This document shows positions 36,123 through 50,400 of a stretch of DNA of 64,000 nucleotides, in pieces. Location of the stretch: contig ML210171.1 of NCBI GenBank assembly GCA_004369085.1, positions 176,747 to 240,746 of the forward strand. The letters are read 5' to 3'. Each line of letters opens with the position of its first letter. Within the stretch, counting starts at the first letter, position 1. Under the pieces are notes generated by a model. It was not told where the DNA came from. It worked only from the letters and a program-made list of their open reading frames with translations, and did no database searches. The stretch is from Coprinopsis marcescibilis. Its lineage: Eukaryota; Basidiomycota; Agaricomycetes; Agaricales; Psathyrellaceae. Position numbers and translations under genes: made by a program.

Positions 36123-39100
36123 CTAACCACCAACAGCAGCAATGACAAGATCGCACACCTCCTGCTTTTCTGCTCGCACAGAGAGCTCCAGCGTAACCCC
36201 GGAGTCCCTAGAGAACGTCATACGACAGCGCGCAAGAACCTTTCCGCCGCCTCCGGTAGCAAGCCCAGAAAGTTGCAGAGTATGAACCGAAGTCGACGTC
36301 GGCGATTCCGAGCCTCCTAATGGCTCCATATTGAGCACTTCGATGATAGAATCACAGGCAGCTAAAAGCAAATTTTGAGCACCGAATTCAATCTTTGCAC
36401 AAACAGTTGACAAACCTTTGATGCTCTCCATAGAAGAAAGCGCAAACGCCTCCTTTGCACTTGGTGCTGCATGTAGGCGATCCCACTCTGAACCAAATGT
36501 AGCGTAGCTGGGAATGATATAATCTCCTCCTGCGCTGAGCTCCACCTCCTCGACTTGGTATTCGTCTTCGTAGCCATCCTCTTCAGGCTCGCCGGTTGAG
36601 GGGTCGAGTTCTTTGCTGATGAATTTGAGGGTGCAAGCGTAGGATCCCAGAGTGTACACATCTGGATCTTCTCGCGTAAACGACACATAGACGATCCCAG
36701 GTGAGCTGACTTGTGTGAGGGAGGGTAATGGTATAATAAAGTCTTCCACAAGGCCAGTGTCGTCCGACTGAGGGGTCATGATCACCGAAACCTGCTCCAA
36801 AACGGTATCCGGCAAAGTATTCGAAATGTTGAACTAGAAATTTCCTCCACCAATCAGTTTAAAATTCACAGCAAATCTAATGGACTGTACCTGGAAGACG
36901 ACATGCTCCTTGAAAATATGCTTGACACACGTCACCTGGTATTCCGTCTCGCTTTCCGTGAGCTGTGCAGGTTTGGAACTGCTGTTGAGCACAGTGCCGT
37001 ACGTCGCAAACTCTGGTATTTCCGCCAATTGCTGCAAGTACGCAGATTGCTTCTCTGCAGCTGTTGGTGCCTGTGGTGCCGGGGACACGGATTTGGCAAC
37101 AGGGGCGCCGATGGTGTCGAGAGAACTGGGCCCTGAAGCACATGTATCAGCATGATGCAGCGGGGCTTTCCACACAGGTCCTTACTCTGAGCCTCCTGCG
37201 CAGCTTGTGTACGGCTGATCTTGGGTACAGATGAAACATCAAGAGGCGCGGAACCAGCAGCGGGGTCCTTGACGTATGCAACCAACTTGGCCTCGAGCGC
37301 GGCCAAAGAAAAGACGGATTCTTTAAAAGGAGGAGAAGGAGAAACACATTAGGCTTTCTCATAGAACCGAGTTAGCCACCAATACGTTACCTTCTTTTAC
37401 ATATGCATCTGCCAACAGTTTACGATCAAATACCTTGAGGTAAAGAGCAGCGCGATCTCGGACTTCATCGTCGACATCATCCAAGCACCTGAACAAGCTG
37501 TGTGAGTCCACGAGCCTGTTGAGATTGTAAATCATAGCTCACCTGCGCAACAGAACCGTAATGCTGCGTTTCAAGGAATCTTCGGCGGAATTGACGCCAA
37601 ATTTGGCCAAACTCGTAACGGCAGCTGCACGCACAGTAGCATTCTCCAAAACAACTCGGTTGTAGATGTACCGGATGTACTTGGCAGGCTGTGGCGATTT
37701 CGGCCCTTCCACACCCAACAGATGGAGGATACGAACAGAGAGCTTTGTAAACTCGCAATCCTCAATGAACTCGCACAGGTGAGAGAGCGCCTGCTCTTTG
37801 CTGTCCGAGATGAATTTAATCATATCAAACATAGCCTCAACAACCGCCCGCTTAAAGTCGTATCCACCCTCGTCTCGCAAAACGCCAGACAGGAAGGACA
37901 GCATCGATGAATGTTTGGACGGGAACTTCAGGCAGAGAGAGCGGATGGCGTCGACGATGATGACCTTGAATTCGTCGCTGATTTCGGTCATGAATCCGGT
38001 GATCTGCTTGATGAGACGGTCCACGGAGGCTTCATTGCCAGTCTTAGAGTAACACTTAGTTTCACGGCCACAAAGCTAATCAACTGACAAACCTTGAGCA
38101 ATGTGGTTATAGCATAGGTGGCCACACTTCTGTTGGGATCAGCGATGAGAGCCTCGAGGTCCACGTTGCATGCAGCGACAGCTTGTGGATTGGTAAGGGC
38201 CAAAGCAGCGAGTGTTCTTGCTGCTGCAAACTTGAGGACGGCTTTTGGCGATGAGAGGAACAACTGGAGGACTACACGATATGATCAATCTTCAAATCTG
38301 GTGATTTCCAAAAACATTCCATACCGGCTATAGGCTTGGTCAACTGTGCCGCCTGGACATGCTTCAATTCTACAATCGCTCGCGCAGCTTCAAAGTTGAC
38401 CATATCGCTCTTATGACGCAACCATCCTTCCAGCAACTCGATCATCTGCCTCTGGACGCTGATAGAACACAGTTTATCAGACCAAACGCAGCAAGCTCCG
38501 AAACGAATGAACTGACTTGGGATCCTCTTCAACAACCTTTGCTGCATATCTAATAAGCATGCACAGCGCCATCGGATTCTTGAGAGTTGTTCCAGCACCG
38601 GTCTTTCCTCCGCCCAGTTGTTGAATCATCTTGGTCACGGCCATCCGATCCTGCTGCCTGATGAGGTAGAGCAGACCAAGAGCATGGTATTGCGCGATAT
38701 AGCTCGTAGACTGCACCGGTTGCGGTCCCGTCGGCTGAGCGCTGCCTCCTCCAAAGCCTAGGTACCCGCCTCCACCTCCAGACCCACCGAAGAACGATGC
38801 CGAGGATTTCGCACTAACGGCTTCCTGCGCTTCGTTAACCCAACGCTTCACAACATCTTTCGCAAATGGGAATAGGTGGTATGCTGAGACCAGCGCGGCA
38901 GTTGAGATGGCGGGGTTACGATCAACGATGGCGGCCTTGAAGAACCGTTCGACACCTTGCGCCATCGACGGCTACATAATTATGCCAACACAGAGACGTA
39001 GTAGGCAGCCATCAGCACCCCTCGTGTAGAGACAAATGAGATAGAAAACACACGTCGATGATGCGGCAAAGTGCTCGGATAGCATTGGGGCGGTAAATGA

Positions 39101-39510
39101 CATCCGAATTTGCCTGCATATCCTTCATGATACTGCTAGTGACCATAATAACATCTTCGGCAGATGTCGATAGCTCCTTGATCGCCAAATAGACTGCCTG
39201 CCTGAGCGCGCTCTGCATAACATCAATGAGTCCCATTAATTCCCAATCGTTCGGGTTGGCCGCAATCCGAGAGGCTCACATCTTTATTCTGGAAGAGCTT
39301 GGTAGTTCCAAAGAACAGCGTGGTAGCTTCTTGGGTCCCAAATGTCTCGCCGACATACAGAAGATAGACGATCCGTGTGAGGAGAGCCCGACATTTTCGA
39401 GGACTGACTGGTGTATCGTTAAATACGCGAGCTTCCTGGATGATTGTCGTCTTGTTGTTGTAGTATGAGCTCAGACCACTTTCATCCTCTTTTTTCGAGG
39501 CAAAGGCCAT
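36123..39510 (-). CDS. SEC21: Coatomer subunit gamma (COPI coat)
   Basis: Gamma-COP of the COPI vesicle coat, acting in Golgi-to-ER and intra-Golgi transport. Multi-exon gene from ATG 39510 to stop 36123. The N-terminal adaptin-like trunk is clear: [138 protein letters not shown] linker with low complexity (about 37.2-37.0 kb) precedes the gamma-appendage ([40 protein letters not shown]) that ends in [20 protein letters not shown]. Overall size fits the ~870-930-residue family. A Gly-rich loop ([19 protein letters not shown]) in the trunk is a small local expansion. Confidence 0.94.
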
Positions 39511-40657
39511 GGCGTGTAGCGGAGAAAGAGGACTCTATAGGGGGAAACCAGTAGCCGTATTTTGGGATGAATAGTGGAATTCGATGGCTGCCTGATGTGT
39601 TGCGACGTGGAGGCTTTGTTTGCAGAGTGTTTGGCAACAGCCTCAAGGCATTAGGGGACTGGACTCACAGACAGTCAGACTACGCAGGCACATTGATTTA
39701 ATGTTGTAGATATATCACAGTATATGTTACAGCAGCAACAGACACAAGAGAACGCAGACATGACTTCGTAAGGAACATGGAGGGGGGGAAGGGCAGGTGA
39801 TGACGATTTCTACTACGCAGCGCAGGGGAAGGGTAATTTGTATGTATTCTTTTGTCCGCTATACTTCTTCGCGCAAAGACTACTCCACTCGGGACCGAGT
39901 CGTCCAGCTTCGATAAATATCTCGTGTCGAACCCCAACATCTATCGACCTCGGCGCCCTCTTCCACCCCGCTCGCCTTCTCCTGTTGGTTGGGAAAAGTG
40001 GAGGGTGAAAGGATAAAAGGCAGTGAGTGATGAGAAGTAGACCAGAAGCCCATAACTGGAAAGGGGAAGGAAAGGGGAGTACAGTGAGCGTAATAATACG
40101 AGTGCCGGATAATTCGTGTACCGAATCAGAAGATATTAAGTTTGAAGAAAAGAGATGGTGAAAGGAACTGTGGGTGATGTTGGTGGAAACTGGGTAAGAA
40201 AGAAAACTGTGGAGAAGGGATCGTCTGGAGAAAAAGTATAACGGGCGCTGGAGGGTGGTGATTTGGATCATGGCAATATATAACGATTAGGCGGCTAGCA
40301 TTCGTCCCTATGCAGGGGGCAACAAGCCAGCTTGAAATGAAAAAGCGTCCATTTTTGAAAAGAAATGCTAAACCAGGCGTCTTACGCCATAATATAGAAT
40401 AGGGTTTGGAAGGCATTCGCTTCGAAGTTTGCAATGCGGGGAAATTCATGCATGAGTCATATCGTTGTTTCGTGCCGGAGACGGGAAGTCGAGATGATGT
40501 GGACGGGGCGAACTAGAACAACTGGGCGCGATGGCGGATGTTTTCCGAGAGCACGACCACCTCTAACGAGTCGAAGAGACGTGCTGCGTCCATAACCAAG
40601 CTGGCCGCACACTACCATCAACGCGTCTCTGAACCAAGCAAACTGTTGACGTGACGA
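39511..40657. other. intergenic, coatomer promoter and casein kinase 3' flank
   Basis: About 1.1 kb. Open frames on the minus strand (39.7-40.45 kb) are rich in Phe/Ser/Leu, have no domain, and arise from purine-rich plus-strand sequence. No gene called. Confidence 0.45.
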
Positions 40658-42063
40658 TTACCTCCCACTGACACGACGTCCTCGAACTTTCTCCTCTTCC
40701 GAGCGAAACCTGCACCTGCCCTCCACTCCCCACTCGCTCGGACTTCGGGACGCGCTATAGACAAAAAAAGACCAAAACCCTTGTGGATCACCCATTTACC
40801 AGAGTTCGGCATCACGACCACGAGTGCGAGGCAATGGCATTGACCCAACTGCCTGCTGAGCCTGCCTGGTGTGGGAGCGAAGCCTGTGAAAGAGAAGTGT
40901 AAGTTATTTGCAACGGAAACAAAAGGAAAAACAAAGCACAAAGCTTACATCCTATCACTTGCTCTGTGATCTTCTTCAGCCTCTTGAACGACCTTGCGGC
41001 GGCCAGTCGGAGCCTTGGAGCCAGAAGCACCTTGTTCGTCCTGAGCACCCCGCTGGACACTCCAGTCGAAAACATAGTCGTATTGATAACCTTCGCGGAC
41101 GAATAGGTCACGGAAGAGCTTGCGGAGGTAAGAATAATCCGGTTTGTCATCGAAGCGAAGGGCACGGGTGTAATTCAAGAAAATGCCGAATTCGTTGGGG
41201 AATCCACGGCAGAGGAGATCAGTTGGCGTGGTCATCTTCTTCTCCATGATACGATCGTACTTCTGCTTCTTGGTAGCGGCCTTGAGGCCCTGCCAGGGGA
41301 GAGCGCCGCGGAGGAAGTACATGAGGACGTATGCAAGGGACTCGAGGTCGTCACGACGAGCTTGCTCAACACCCAAATGGGTGTTGATGGAAGTGTAGCG
41401 GGCAGTACCGGTCAAATTCTTGTTCTCGCGGTAGGGAATGTGCAAGTGGGTCTTGGGGTCACGGAATTTCTTCGCAAGACCAAAGTCGATGACGTTGACC
41501 TGGTTGCCACGCTTTCCAATACCCATCAAGAAGTTGTCGGGCTTGATGTCGCGATGAATGAAGTTGCGAGAGTGGATGTACTCTACGCGAGAAATCTGAT
41601 GACATGGGTCAGTATGAGAAAGGAGGACAAGATAGGAGTGAGACCAACCAATTGATCAGCGAGAAGAAGAACAGTTTTGAGGCTAAACTTTCGGTTGCAG
41701 AAATTGAAGAGATCCTCGAGAGATGGGCCCAGGAGATCCATAACCATGGCGTTGTAATCGCACTCGGTGCCGAACCATCTGACGAATGGAACGCCCACGC
41801 CGCCGGCGAGTGTCTTGTAGACCTTGGATTCATACTCGAGCTGGGGGTGCTTTGCCTTTACTGATTCGAGCTTGATAGCGACTTCCTCGCCGGAGATGAT
41901 GTTGATTCCAAGGTAGATGTCACCTACATTCAAGTGTTAGTCGATGATATTCATAGGAGAGCGTGTGAGGTCATGACGCACCAAAGGAACCTGAGCCGAT
42001 CTTTTTCCCGAGCCTGTATTTGCCACCCACTCTGAGATCCAACCTATGCGAGGATTCGGCCAT
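40658..42063 (-). CDS. Casein kinase I (Hrr25/Cki1-like)
   Basis: Ser/Thr kinase of the CK1 family. Five exons (42063-41982, 41923-41649, 41595-40949, 40883-40800, 40754-40658) give 1185 nt, or 394 residues. The kinase domain is complete: [20 protein letters not shown] (glycine loop), [10 protein letters not shown] with the catalytic Lys, [14 protein letters not shown] (catalytic loop), [34 protein letters not shown] (the CK1 form of the APE region, with the SIN triplet), [20 protein letters not shown] and [20 protein letters not shown]. The domain ends at [12 protein letters not shown]. The C-terminal extension is short and basic ([11 protein letters not shown], then Arg/Ser-rich), and the last exon is less certain because it lacks homology. 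Such kinases act in ribosome maturation, vesicle traffic and division. Transcribed divergently from the chitin synthase. Confidence 0.92.
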
Positions 42064-43173
42064 TTATTATGGAAAGAACTGAAAAACTGAGGGTTAGAAC
42101 GAGAGAGAAGGTAGTGGGGGGAAAGGTGAGAGAAAATTGCTGTGTGCATCAGACTTTATTGGGGAGCCACAGGACCTGACATGTGGATCACAAAGCGAGA
42201 CGTAAGGCGTGGTCAACTGGCGGCTAACCAGAGACAAGAGGATGAACAAGGCGATTCGAATGTTGACCTTGAGGTCTGCGGCGCAGATGGGGCGAGGATG
42301 CGAATGAAGACAGCTTGCATTTTGCCACTTTGGGGAAGCGGTGCGGTTGTGTGCAGGCAATGTGGCAGTCACAGCAGGGACGACGACGACGACGAGCGGC
42401 AAACAACGAGGACGACGAACTCACCGAAATCGAGGAGAAACAGAGAATAAGGGGAGAGTAGAGCAGAATGGCAGAGAGGAAGAGACTGAGATGGGAGAAG
42501 GATAGAAGAGGCAAGTCAGGAGAGTGCAACCATGACAGACAACAAGTACAACCTGTGCTGCGGAGTTTCAATTCTCATCGATTCCCCACCGGGCGCCTTT
42601 CTACCGATTTTTCTTGTATCCAGGCCTGCTGCCGACGGTAGTCCTTGTTCCCTGGGAATATATTACTAGCATAATTCCACGAGCAAAAGTGCTGCCAGAA
42701 AGAGGGAGGAAGGGGGCTTGAAGAGCGGGGCTGCAAGATATTCACACTCCGCTCGGGGATGGAAGGGGTGCTCCTAACTGCAATTTGGCCTTGTAAGGGA
42801 CGTTAATTGTGGTAAAATAGAGTCTCAGACGCATAACCGCCCTGGTCCGAGTGAATTCCGGTTAGAATCAAAAGAAGTAGACTTTGAATGTATGTGGGTA
42901 ATAAAATTTTGTTGCGGGGAAAATGTGCCGTTGTTGACTTTGTTTGGATCTAATATTGGCAGTGGGCGTGAGCTGTCCATCTTTACAGCACCGCCGCCCA
43001 CGATATTTCTTCCCAACACCGACCTGCAGGGGCCTTTTCGTCCCGTCCAGTCTTTCCGACGCCCACAACAGCGCACCTAGCGCTTATTCCATTCTCTTAC
43101 AGTGGCCAGCAGGAAGTCTGGCTTAATATCGACCTCACCGTCTATTTCAAACACAATTAACACATAGCAACCA
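42064..43173. promoter_or_regulatory. Divergent promoter region between CK1 and chitin synthase
   Basis: About 1.1 kb between two start codons that point away from each other. It contains a (GAC)n run at 42379-42395 and purine-rich tracts. The bases before the chitin synthase ATG (CACATAGCAACCAATGG) form a plausible fungal start context. Confidence 0.55.
42379..42395. repeat. (GAC)n microsatellite
   Basis: Nearly six perfect GAC units in the 5' region of the casein kinase gene. Confidence 0.8.
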
Positions 43174-46100
43174 ATGGCTTATCGTCCTCAACAACAGTAC
43201 CAGCAGCAACAGGACCCATTTTATCCCAGTCAACCGGATTATCCACCAGCAGCGGGATATGGTGACACTAATGCCAACTGGGACGCCAAGTCGTATCAGA
43301 GCAGTTATGCAGGTTCCCAAGCACATTTAGTTCCCCACCATGAGATGTCCCAGGTCAACCCACCGACGCCCAACATGTCGTATGGTCACAGTGCGAACCA
43401 GTATCCTCCGCCGCCTATGCCCAGGCCCGACGTTTATCGCGAGAACAGTTCCGCTGGTTGGTCTGTTGCTCGTGAGAAGCTCATGAAGCGTCGCTCTATC
43501 AAGAAGGTCTTTTTGACCCAGGGCAATCTGGTCTTGGATGTCCCAGTGCCATCCAAGATCGTTCCCGTTGGCAAGGAGGGTGTCGAAGAATTCTCAAAGA
43601 TGCGCTACACAGCAGCCACCTGCGACCCAGACGACTTCAAGAGCTCCCGCTACACTCTCAGGCCATACTTGATGGGCCGCGAAACAGAGCTTTTCATCGT
43701 CATGACCATGTATAACGAAGACGAAGTCCTCTTCGTCCGCACAATGAACGCGTGCGTCTTTCCCTTGTTCTTATTTTATATCATCTGATAGCGGTCCTTA
43801 GCGTTCTCAAGAATGTTGCCCATCTCTGCGGTCGCCAAAAGTCCAAGACGTGGGGACCAGAAGGATGGAAGAAGGTCGTCGTCTGTGTTGTATCAGATGG
43901 TCGCAGCAAAGTCAACAAGCGAACGCTGCAAGTGCTCAACCTGGTGCGTCGGTCAACAATCCCCATGCCATCTGATGCTAACGTGGTTTATCCAGATGGG
44001 ATGCTACCAAGAAGGTATTGCTAAAGATTCCGTCGGTGGCAAAGATGTCACAGCCCACATCTTCGAGTACGTCTCAGCTCGTTAGATATCCCGCGCGACA
44101 ATATATTGACTACCATGTCCGTAGGTACACGACCACCGCGATTGTCACAGATTCCGGAGAGGTTGCCGTAAACTCGTGTCCCGTTCAGATCTTGTTCTGC
44201 CTCAAGGAACAGAACAAGAAGAAGCTTAACAGCCATCGCTGGTTCTTCAACGCATTTGGCCCTCTTCTCAATCCCAATGGTTGGTGGCCACGCCCCGCTC
44301 CCATCTTCTTCGCTAACACATACGCCGCATAGTTTGCATTCTGCTTGATGTGGGTACCAAACCAACCGGAACTTCCATCTACGAGCTCTGGAAATGTATG
44401 CGCCTATTTGCTTAGCATATGCCTTTCTCACTCACAATTGTAGGCTTTGACAGGCACAAGTCCGTCGGTGGAGCTTGCGGCGAGTAAGTAAATACCGCTA
44501 GTAGGTGATGCATGTACTCATCCTCTTCTCAGAATCACTGTTGACGCCGGTCGTGGATGCGGACTGCTGCTCAAGAATCCTCTGGTTGCGTCACAGAACT
44601 TCGAGGTATGCAACCATATTGCCTGGATGACATTCCTCTCATGTTTTATTTCGCCCGCAGTACAAGATGTCCAACATCCTTGACAAGCCTTTGGAGGTAA
44701 TAATTCTTTGCACGATGTGCTTCCAAACGAGGCTAACGGATCATTTTCCAGAGTGTCTTTGGTTACATTAGCGTGTTGCCTGGTGCATTCAGCGCTTACC
44801 GATACAAGGCTCTCCAGAATGGACCGGACGGAAAAGGTCCTCTGGCCTCATACTTCAAAGGCGAGACAATGCATGGCGGCAACAGCAACGCTGGGCTTTT
44901 CGGTACGTTTCCCAATTGTTGAATTATGAATCGCGAATTTAACGGTTCCTTCAGAACGAAACATGTACCTCGCTGAGGATCGTATTCTTTGCTTCGAAAT
45001 CGTTACCAAGAAGCGAGAAGGCTGGACGTAAGTCTATCTTTGCCACATTCATTGTGTTTCATAATGCTGAAATACGTTAGATTGAAATATGTCAAGAGCG
45101 CCAAAGCTTCTACCGATGTGCCAGCAAGCGTTCCCGAGTTCATTTCCCAGCGTCGACGATGGTTGAATGGCTCTCTATTCGCCTCTATTCATGCGACAGT
45201 CTTCTTCTTCCGGATTTGGACCTCTGGTCAAAACGTCTTCCGCATGTTTGCACTCCAATTCGAATTCATCTACAACGCCGTTAACCTGCTCTTCACCTGG
45301 ACATCCCTCGCCAACTTCTACCTTGCATTCTTCTTCGTAGGTCTTCATTTCTTCGGTACTACATTTTTCTCATCGCTCTCTTTATAGCTCGTTTCCTCTG
45401 CAACAGCGCCTGGTGTCAATGACGCTTTCAACTTCTTGAGCAGTGGTGCGGGGAAGATTGTGTTCGAGGTCTTCCTCAATCTCTACATTGGTCTTCTGTT
45501 CGTTGTCCTTGTTTGTTCACTGGGTAATCGTCCTCAAGTGAGTGTCCTTGCGCCTGTACGCGACCTGTTCGCTGACGTCAGTGCACCAGGGCTCTAAATG
45601 GACATACACCATTGCAATGGTCTTGTTCGGTCTTTGCAACATCATCACAACATGGTGTGCTGGTTACACGGTTTACCTTGCCGTTCCACACGACCTCGAA
45701 GGCTGGAAAAACTTCCCTCAGTATGTTTTACTTTGCATCGCTTGACACGATCATTAAGCTGAATTGATTTCATAGACTGTTTGTCGAGAACAAGACCTTG
45801 CAAGAAATCGTCATCGCAGTCCTCGCCACCTACGGAATGTACTTCATCAGTTCCTTCGTTCACTTCGAGCCCTGGCACATGTTCACAAGCTTCCTGCAAT
45901 ACATGTTCCTCCTCCCGTCCTACGTCAACATCTTGATGATGTACGCCATGTGCAACTTGCACGACGTCACTTGGGGAACCAAGGGTGACAATGGTGCTGC
46001 CAAGGACCTTGGTGGGGCCAAGAAAGTCAAGGGCGAGGATGGGAAGGAGATGATGGAGGTTGCTGTGCCGACTGCGAGAGAGGATGTTGATCAACTGTGG

Positions 46101-46526
46101 CAAGCCTCGCAGAGCTCGTTGAGGATAAAGCCGATCGAGGAGAAGGAGAAGCGCGATGCCTCGACCAAGCAAGCGGATTCTGATAGGAACAGCAGAACCA
46201 ATGTTGTGCTTGCGTGGGTTGGCTCAAATATGTAAGTTTGATCGTTTTCAGTGAGCTATGGGTTATTAATTGTGGTTGCTAGGATGCTCATCCTGGTATT
46301 CACATCGTCGGCGTTCAACGAGTGGGTACAACAGAATTTCCAGAACGCGTCGTCTGGTGCTTTCAACCCCTACTTGGTATTCTTGTTCTATGCATTGTGA
46401 GTGTTGGTTATTGTCATCGTGATACATCCTTGTGTTCTGATGTGTTTTTTCTTCTAGTGCTGGTCTCTCAGCGATCCGGTTTACGGGATCCGTGCTCTAC
46501 CTCGTCTTCAGACTGTTCGGCCATTA
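43174..46526 (+). CDS. Chitin synthase, division 1 (class I-III type)
   Basis: Processive GT2 glycosyltransferase of the plasma membrane that polymerises N-acetylglucosamine into chitin. About a dozen exons separated by ~50 bp introns. The N-terminal ~90 residues are Gln/Pro-rich ([20 protein letters not shown]). The division 1 N-terminal domain follows ([60 protein letters not shown]), then the catalytic region: [91 protein letters not shown] and QRRRWLNGS at about 45148-45175. At least six C-terminal membrane segments follow, ending [12 protein letters not shown]. All motifs expected for activity (EDR, QRRRW) are present. The exact class within division 1 cannot be fixed by eye. Confidence 0.93.
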
Positions 46527-47440
46527 AACCCCCTCCATACCCGTGCGACAGATTCATGAAGCTGATACCCTTTCCACGCGACCACTGATGATACTCGGCA
46601 TATACCTCATAATGCTCTCTCTCCCTCTGTCACCTTACCTCGGACTTTCATACAATGTTGTGGATATACATCCCCTCCATTGTGTCCACTGCATTTCGGA
46701 AAATACCTAACATCTTAAAATCTAAATAATGATTTGATGCTGATGATTGTACTACTTAGTTACCTGAATGTCGTTTCTTACATACCTTACTTTCCCCTGG
46801 ATTTGCAGGTTGATTCTGTATTTTGGAAAGCACTTTTTCTTCGATATTTTTATTTACTTTGGCAATCTTGATTGTGATTCGCAACTCACTCGCTGGTGTT
46901 GGTGGTGGCAGGAAAATTTGGTGAGATGGAGATTAGCCATTTTCCCCGTTGTTAACTTTTGGCATTGGGTTTTTGCGACATGGCCGCGATAGAAAAAAAA
47001 CAAAGACGGGAAACGAAAATGGGGTATAGATACTGAGTCTATGCAGGCCAAACGCGCTAAATGATATCGGAATTGAAGCTTGAAGATGAATGCACTGTCG
47101 TTGTATGTTATATGTAGAAAGCAAACAGCGTATGATGGAGAGTGAATGGGTCGATATCGTAAGAAAACCATTATACAGCATATATACGGCGGAAAGAGAT
47201 AGCAAGTTTGATGAAATATATAAGGCTCAGAAGAAAAGCAACACGACATGGACATGACAATAAGGAACCCAGGCGATATGCAAGAAAGAACAGATGACTT
47301 GATTATAATCTGATAATCTGAGAGAACAGGTGAATATGAACATGAATATGAACTGGCATTCTGCATTCCACATGATGAAAAAAGAATGCTTGTCGTCCTT
47401 GTGGTGTAAAATCGTAAATAGCTAGACCGGAACGCATCGT
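46527..47440. other. 3'-to-3' intergenic region
   Basis: AT-rich space between the converging chitin synthase and the large disordered-protein gene. Open frames here are Tyr/Phe/Ser-rich and look random. Confidence 0.5.
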
Positions 47441-50400
47441 TCATTCTGGACCTCCGTGATAACTTGTAGGGTATGGCATGCCAGTGTTCAACCGCGGCGA
47501 AACAACCTCGAACTGCGTCGAATCTATCGACGCGAGTGAGTGAGAAGGCGAGACCGAGCGCGCCCCGAGTGGCCTGTGATACTGCGGTGGCGAGGCGACG
47601 TCAAACCCTTTGACAGGCTGACGATACTCCAGCTGCCGACCTTGAGGTGGAGCACCAGAAAAGTTGCCGTGCAACGGCGGGCTTGGGAGATCCCCAGCCG
47701 ACACACTTGCAACGCTAGGATTACGCCCTGACCGAACACTCTTCATGCTCATCCTATCAAAGCTCGTACGCGACTCTGATCGGTACTCCTGCTGTTGCGT
47801 TTGGTTGGGTCCGGACGATTTCCACTTCAGGATCGACTTGCGTTCGGGTATAGATGGCAGATGCGTTTGTTGTTGTTGTTGTTGTTGATGCTGTTGTGGA
47901 TGTTGCTGGGGATGTTGATGATTCGACAAAGGTCCTTGATATTGCTGCTGTCTTGGTGGCGATGGTTCACGGGTGGGTTGGCGAACAGGACGAATAGGAT
48001 TAGGGTATGGTGACTCCTGGTCAAAATGCAGACGGTCTAATGCGCCACCCTGTCGACCGGGAAGCATTTGTGTTGGTATTATAGGAGAAGCAGAGTTGCG
48101 TCCAGCGTATTGTGGAACCGATAGGCCTGACATCTGCTGCGGTACAGGAGGCGGGGCCATACTTTCTTGCGCTCTCTGGTGGACCGAATGCGACGATTCC
48201 TGCGACGGTCGACGCTGAACCATCCCACTGTAATCCATTGACGGCCGACCATCTTGAGGCGGCGGTGGACCACGAGAGATGTCTTGCGATGGCCTCCTCG
48301 ACGAGTCTTGCGAAGCTCTCGACGAAGGGCGCGTCCCGGGCTGCGGCGAAGGCGAATACCGCCCAAACGCTGAGGCTCCTGGGATCGCTGGAACATCAGG
48401 CAAATCCAAGTTATCTTGCGGTCTATCCGGACGAGATGGAACTCCAGGGGATACGCGCCCCGACGATCGCTTCGAGGGCGCGGGAGACTGGCGCCCCGAG
48501 CTCGCTATCGTCGGCGTCGGAGGCGGAGGTGGATACTTGTCCTTCTCCTTCTCCTTATCTCCCTTGTTGCTCTTCCTCCACAAGTTTTTGATACTCTTCA
48601 CTGACATCAACGTCCCACGATTAGCCTTTGCTGCAACAGCCGCCACCGGGGCTTGCTCATCCAGGAGCGAATCCGCTGAAAATCTGCTCGATGTGCCAGA
48701 TCGAGTACGTCCCATAGGACGGTTCACACCATCACCGGGGGCTCCGTTCGCACTCCTCCCGATTGTGACCGTATCCCAGCTGGAGGCATTTTGTGCAGCA
48801 ATGATAGTCGGGGGTTCTGGAGTCGAAGAGGCAAAGCGTCCGAACGGGTCTGGAGATAGCGGTATGACAGCCGGGTCTGGACGAGGGTTCTGCCGGTTGA
48901 GTGGAGGTTGGCCATACAAGGCTTGATCTCCCTCGAGGCCCTGGTTTCGCGGGAGTGTTTCCGAGGATGTTTCTCCGTTCAGATTTCGAGGGTCCAAGGA
49001 ACGTGGTGCAGAGGTCGTTACGCCATTGAGAGCCAGCCGTGGTGGATTTTGTGACTTGTTTAGGTCGCCTTCTGTTTCAGAAGCATACTTCTTTAGGGAG
49101 AACGGGACCGCAGGCCAGGATGCACCCCTAATGTCAAGCAAAAAGAAAGCCAGATGGTTAGATTCGGGGTTCAAACTATAGTTTTCGGGTGAAACACTTA
49201 CTCAGTCGGGTCAGTTAAAAGTCCATTCGGATGCTGCGGTAATCGAGAAGGTGAATGGGACAAATCTGAGCTCCGAAGCGGAGAAAGCGTCAGCTTGGCC
49301 GGCGAATTTGGTGACAGAGTTGCTGAACTGAAGCTTTGATTCATCTCATCATCTAGATCTGACTTGAGCATGCGAGGCGATAGTTGTGCAAGGGTCTGTT
49401 CGTTGAAATGATGTCAGTTCTTGATCACATGCTAGCAGAGGGTTATTCAAAGCACGTACCCTCTCGATTTCGTCGAGTTGTGCCCGCATGACATATTGAC
49501 TTCTCCTCCGATCGTTCGGGTCATTGTCGTCGTACTAAAAGCACGATGATAAATTTGGTTGGAATAAGAAATTTTTGTGTTGATTCTCACCTCTTCTGAA
49601 GGATCCAGACCTAAATCAAGGTCTTCAAAGAGGGCACCAGCTCTTTTCTCCGACTCCGTAGGAGTTTTTGATCTTTGAAGCACATTCTTGTCGTCTTGAT
49701 CGGATTGTTGGTCCGGTGATGAATTAAGGTAGGGCAAGTCCGTTGAACCCTTGTTGGGCAGTGGACTTGGTTCTGTCGAAATGACATCGTCGGAGGATGG
49801 CCTTGGAATAAGCACCAGAGGCGGGGGGACGTGTTTCCGTGTTGGAGAATAGTAAGGGTCGGGTGTAGGAGCTCCTTGGGACATCATCTCGAGCATCTCT
49901 CGGACCTCTTCTTCCTCTCTTGCAGCAAAGTGTTCTCCGTCTGTCACGTAAGAATCGTCAGCCACTGAAAGCTCTCCGCCGGTGAGTGACAGATTCACGA
50001 CATTAGGGTTGAACTCGTGAGTTGTTCGCCGCTCGTCCTTGAGATCGTCCCACGTATCCGCATCCGTACCAAAAACGTCCTCCAAAGGATCTTTCCCGTG
50101 AGCTATGGAGGAAACCTTTGCCGTGGATTCTTCAGCAAATTCCAGATCATCCTCATCAAAGTCCGAATCCGAGTCACTCATTTGCTCGTATCCAGCACCT
50201 TCAGAATCCTTCGGATTCATGGATTTGAGCAAATCTCCATTATCCTTCTTCCCGATCAAGAGTGGGATAGCCGGAACCCTTTCCTTCGGTTTGTCGCCAC
50301 CCGCCTCGATGTCACTCTCCGCCTCAGCAATGCTAGCCTTCCTACTCGCGAGGCTGCCAGCCCTTTTCGCATGGTTGACTTTTCTGCTCCGCAACCAAGG

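Noticed and set aside
39698..40449. Several overlapping minus-strand frames rich in Phe, Ser and Leu
   Set aside because: Composition follows from purine-rich plus-strand DNA; no domain or consistent splice sites.
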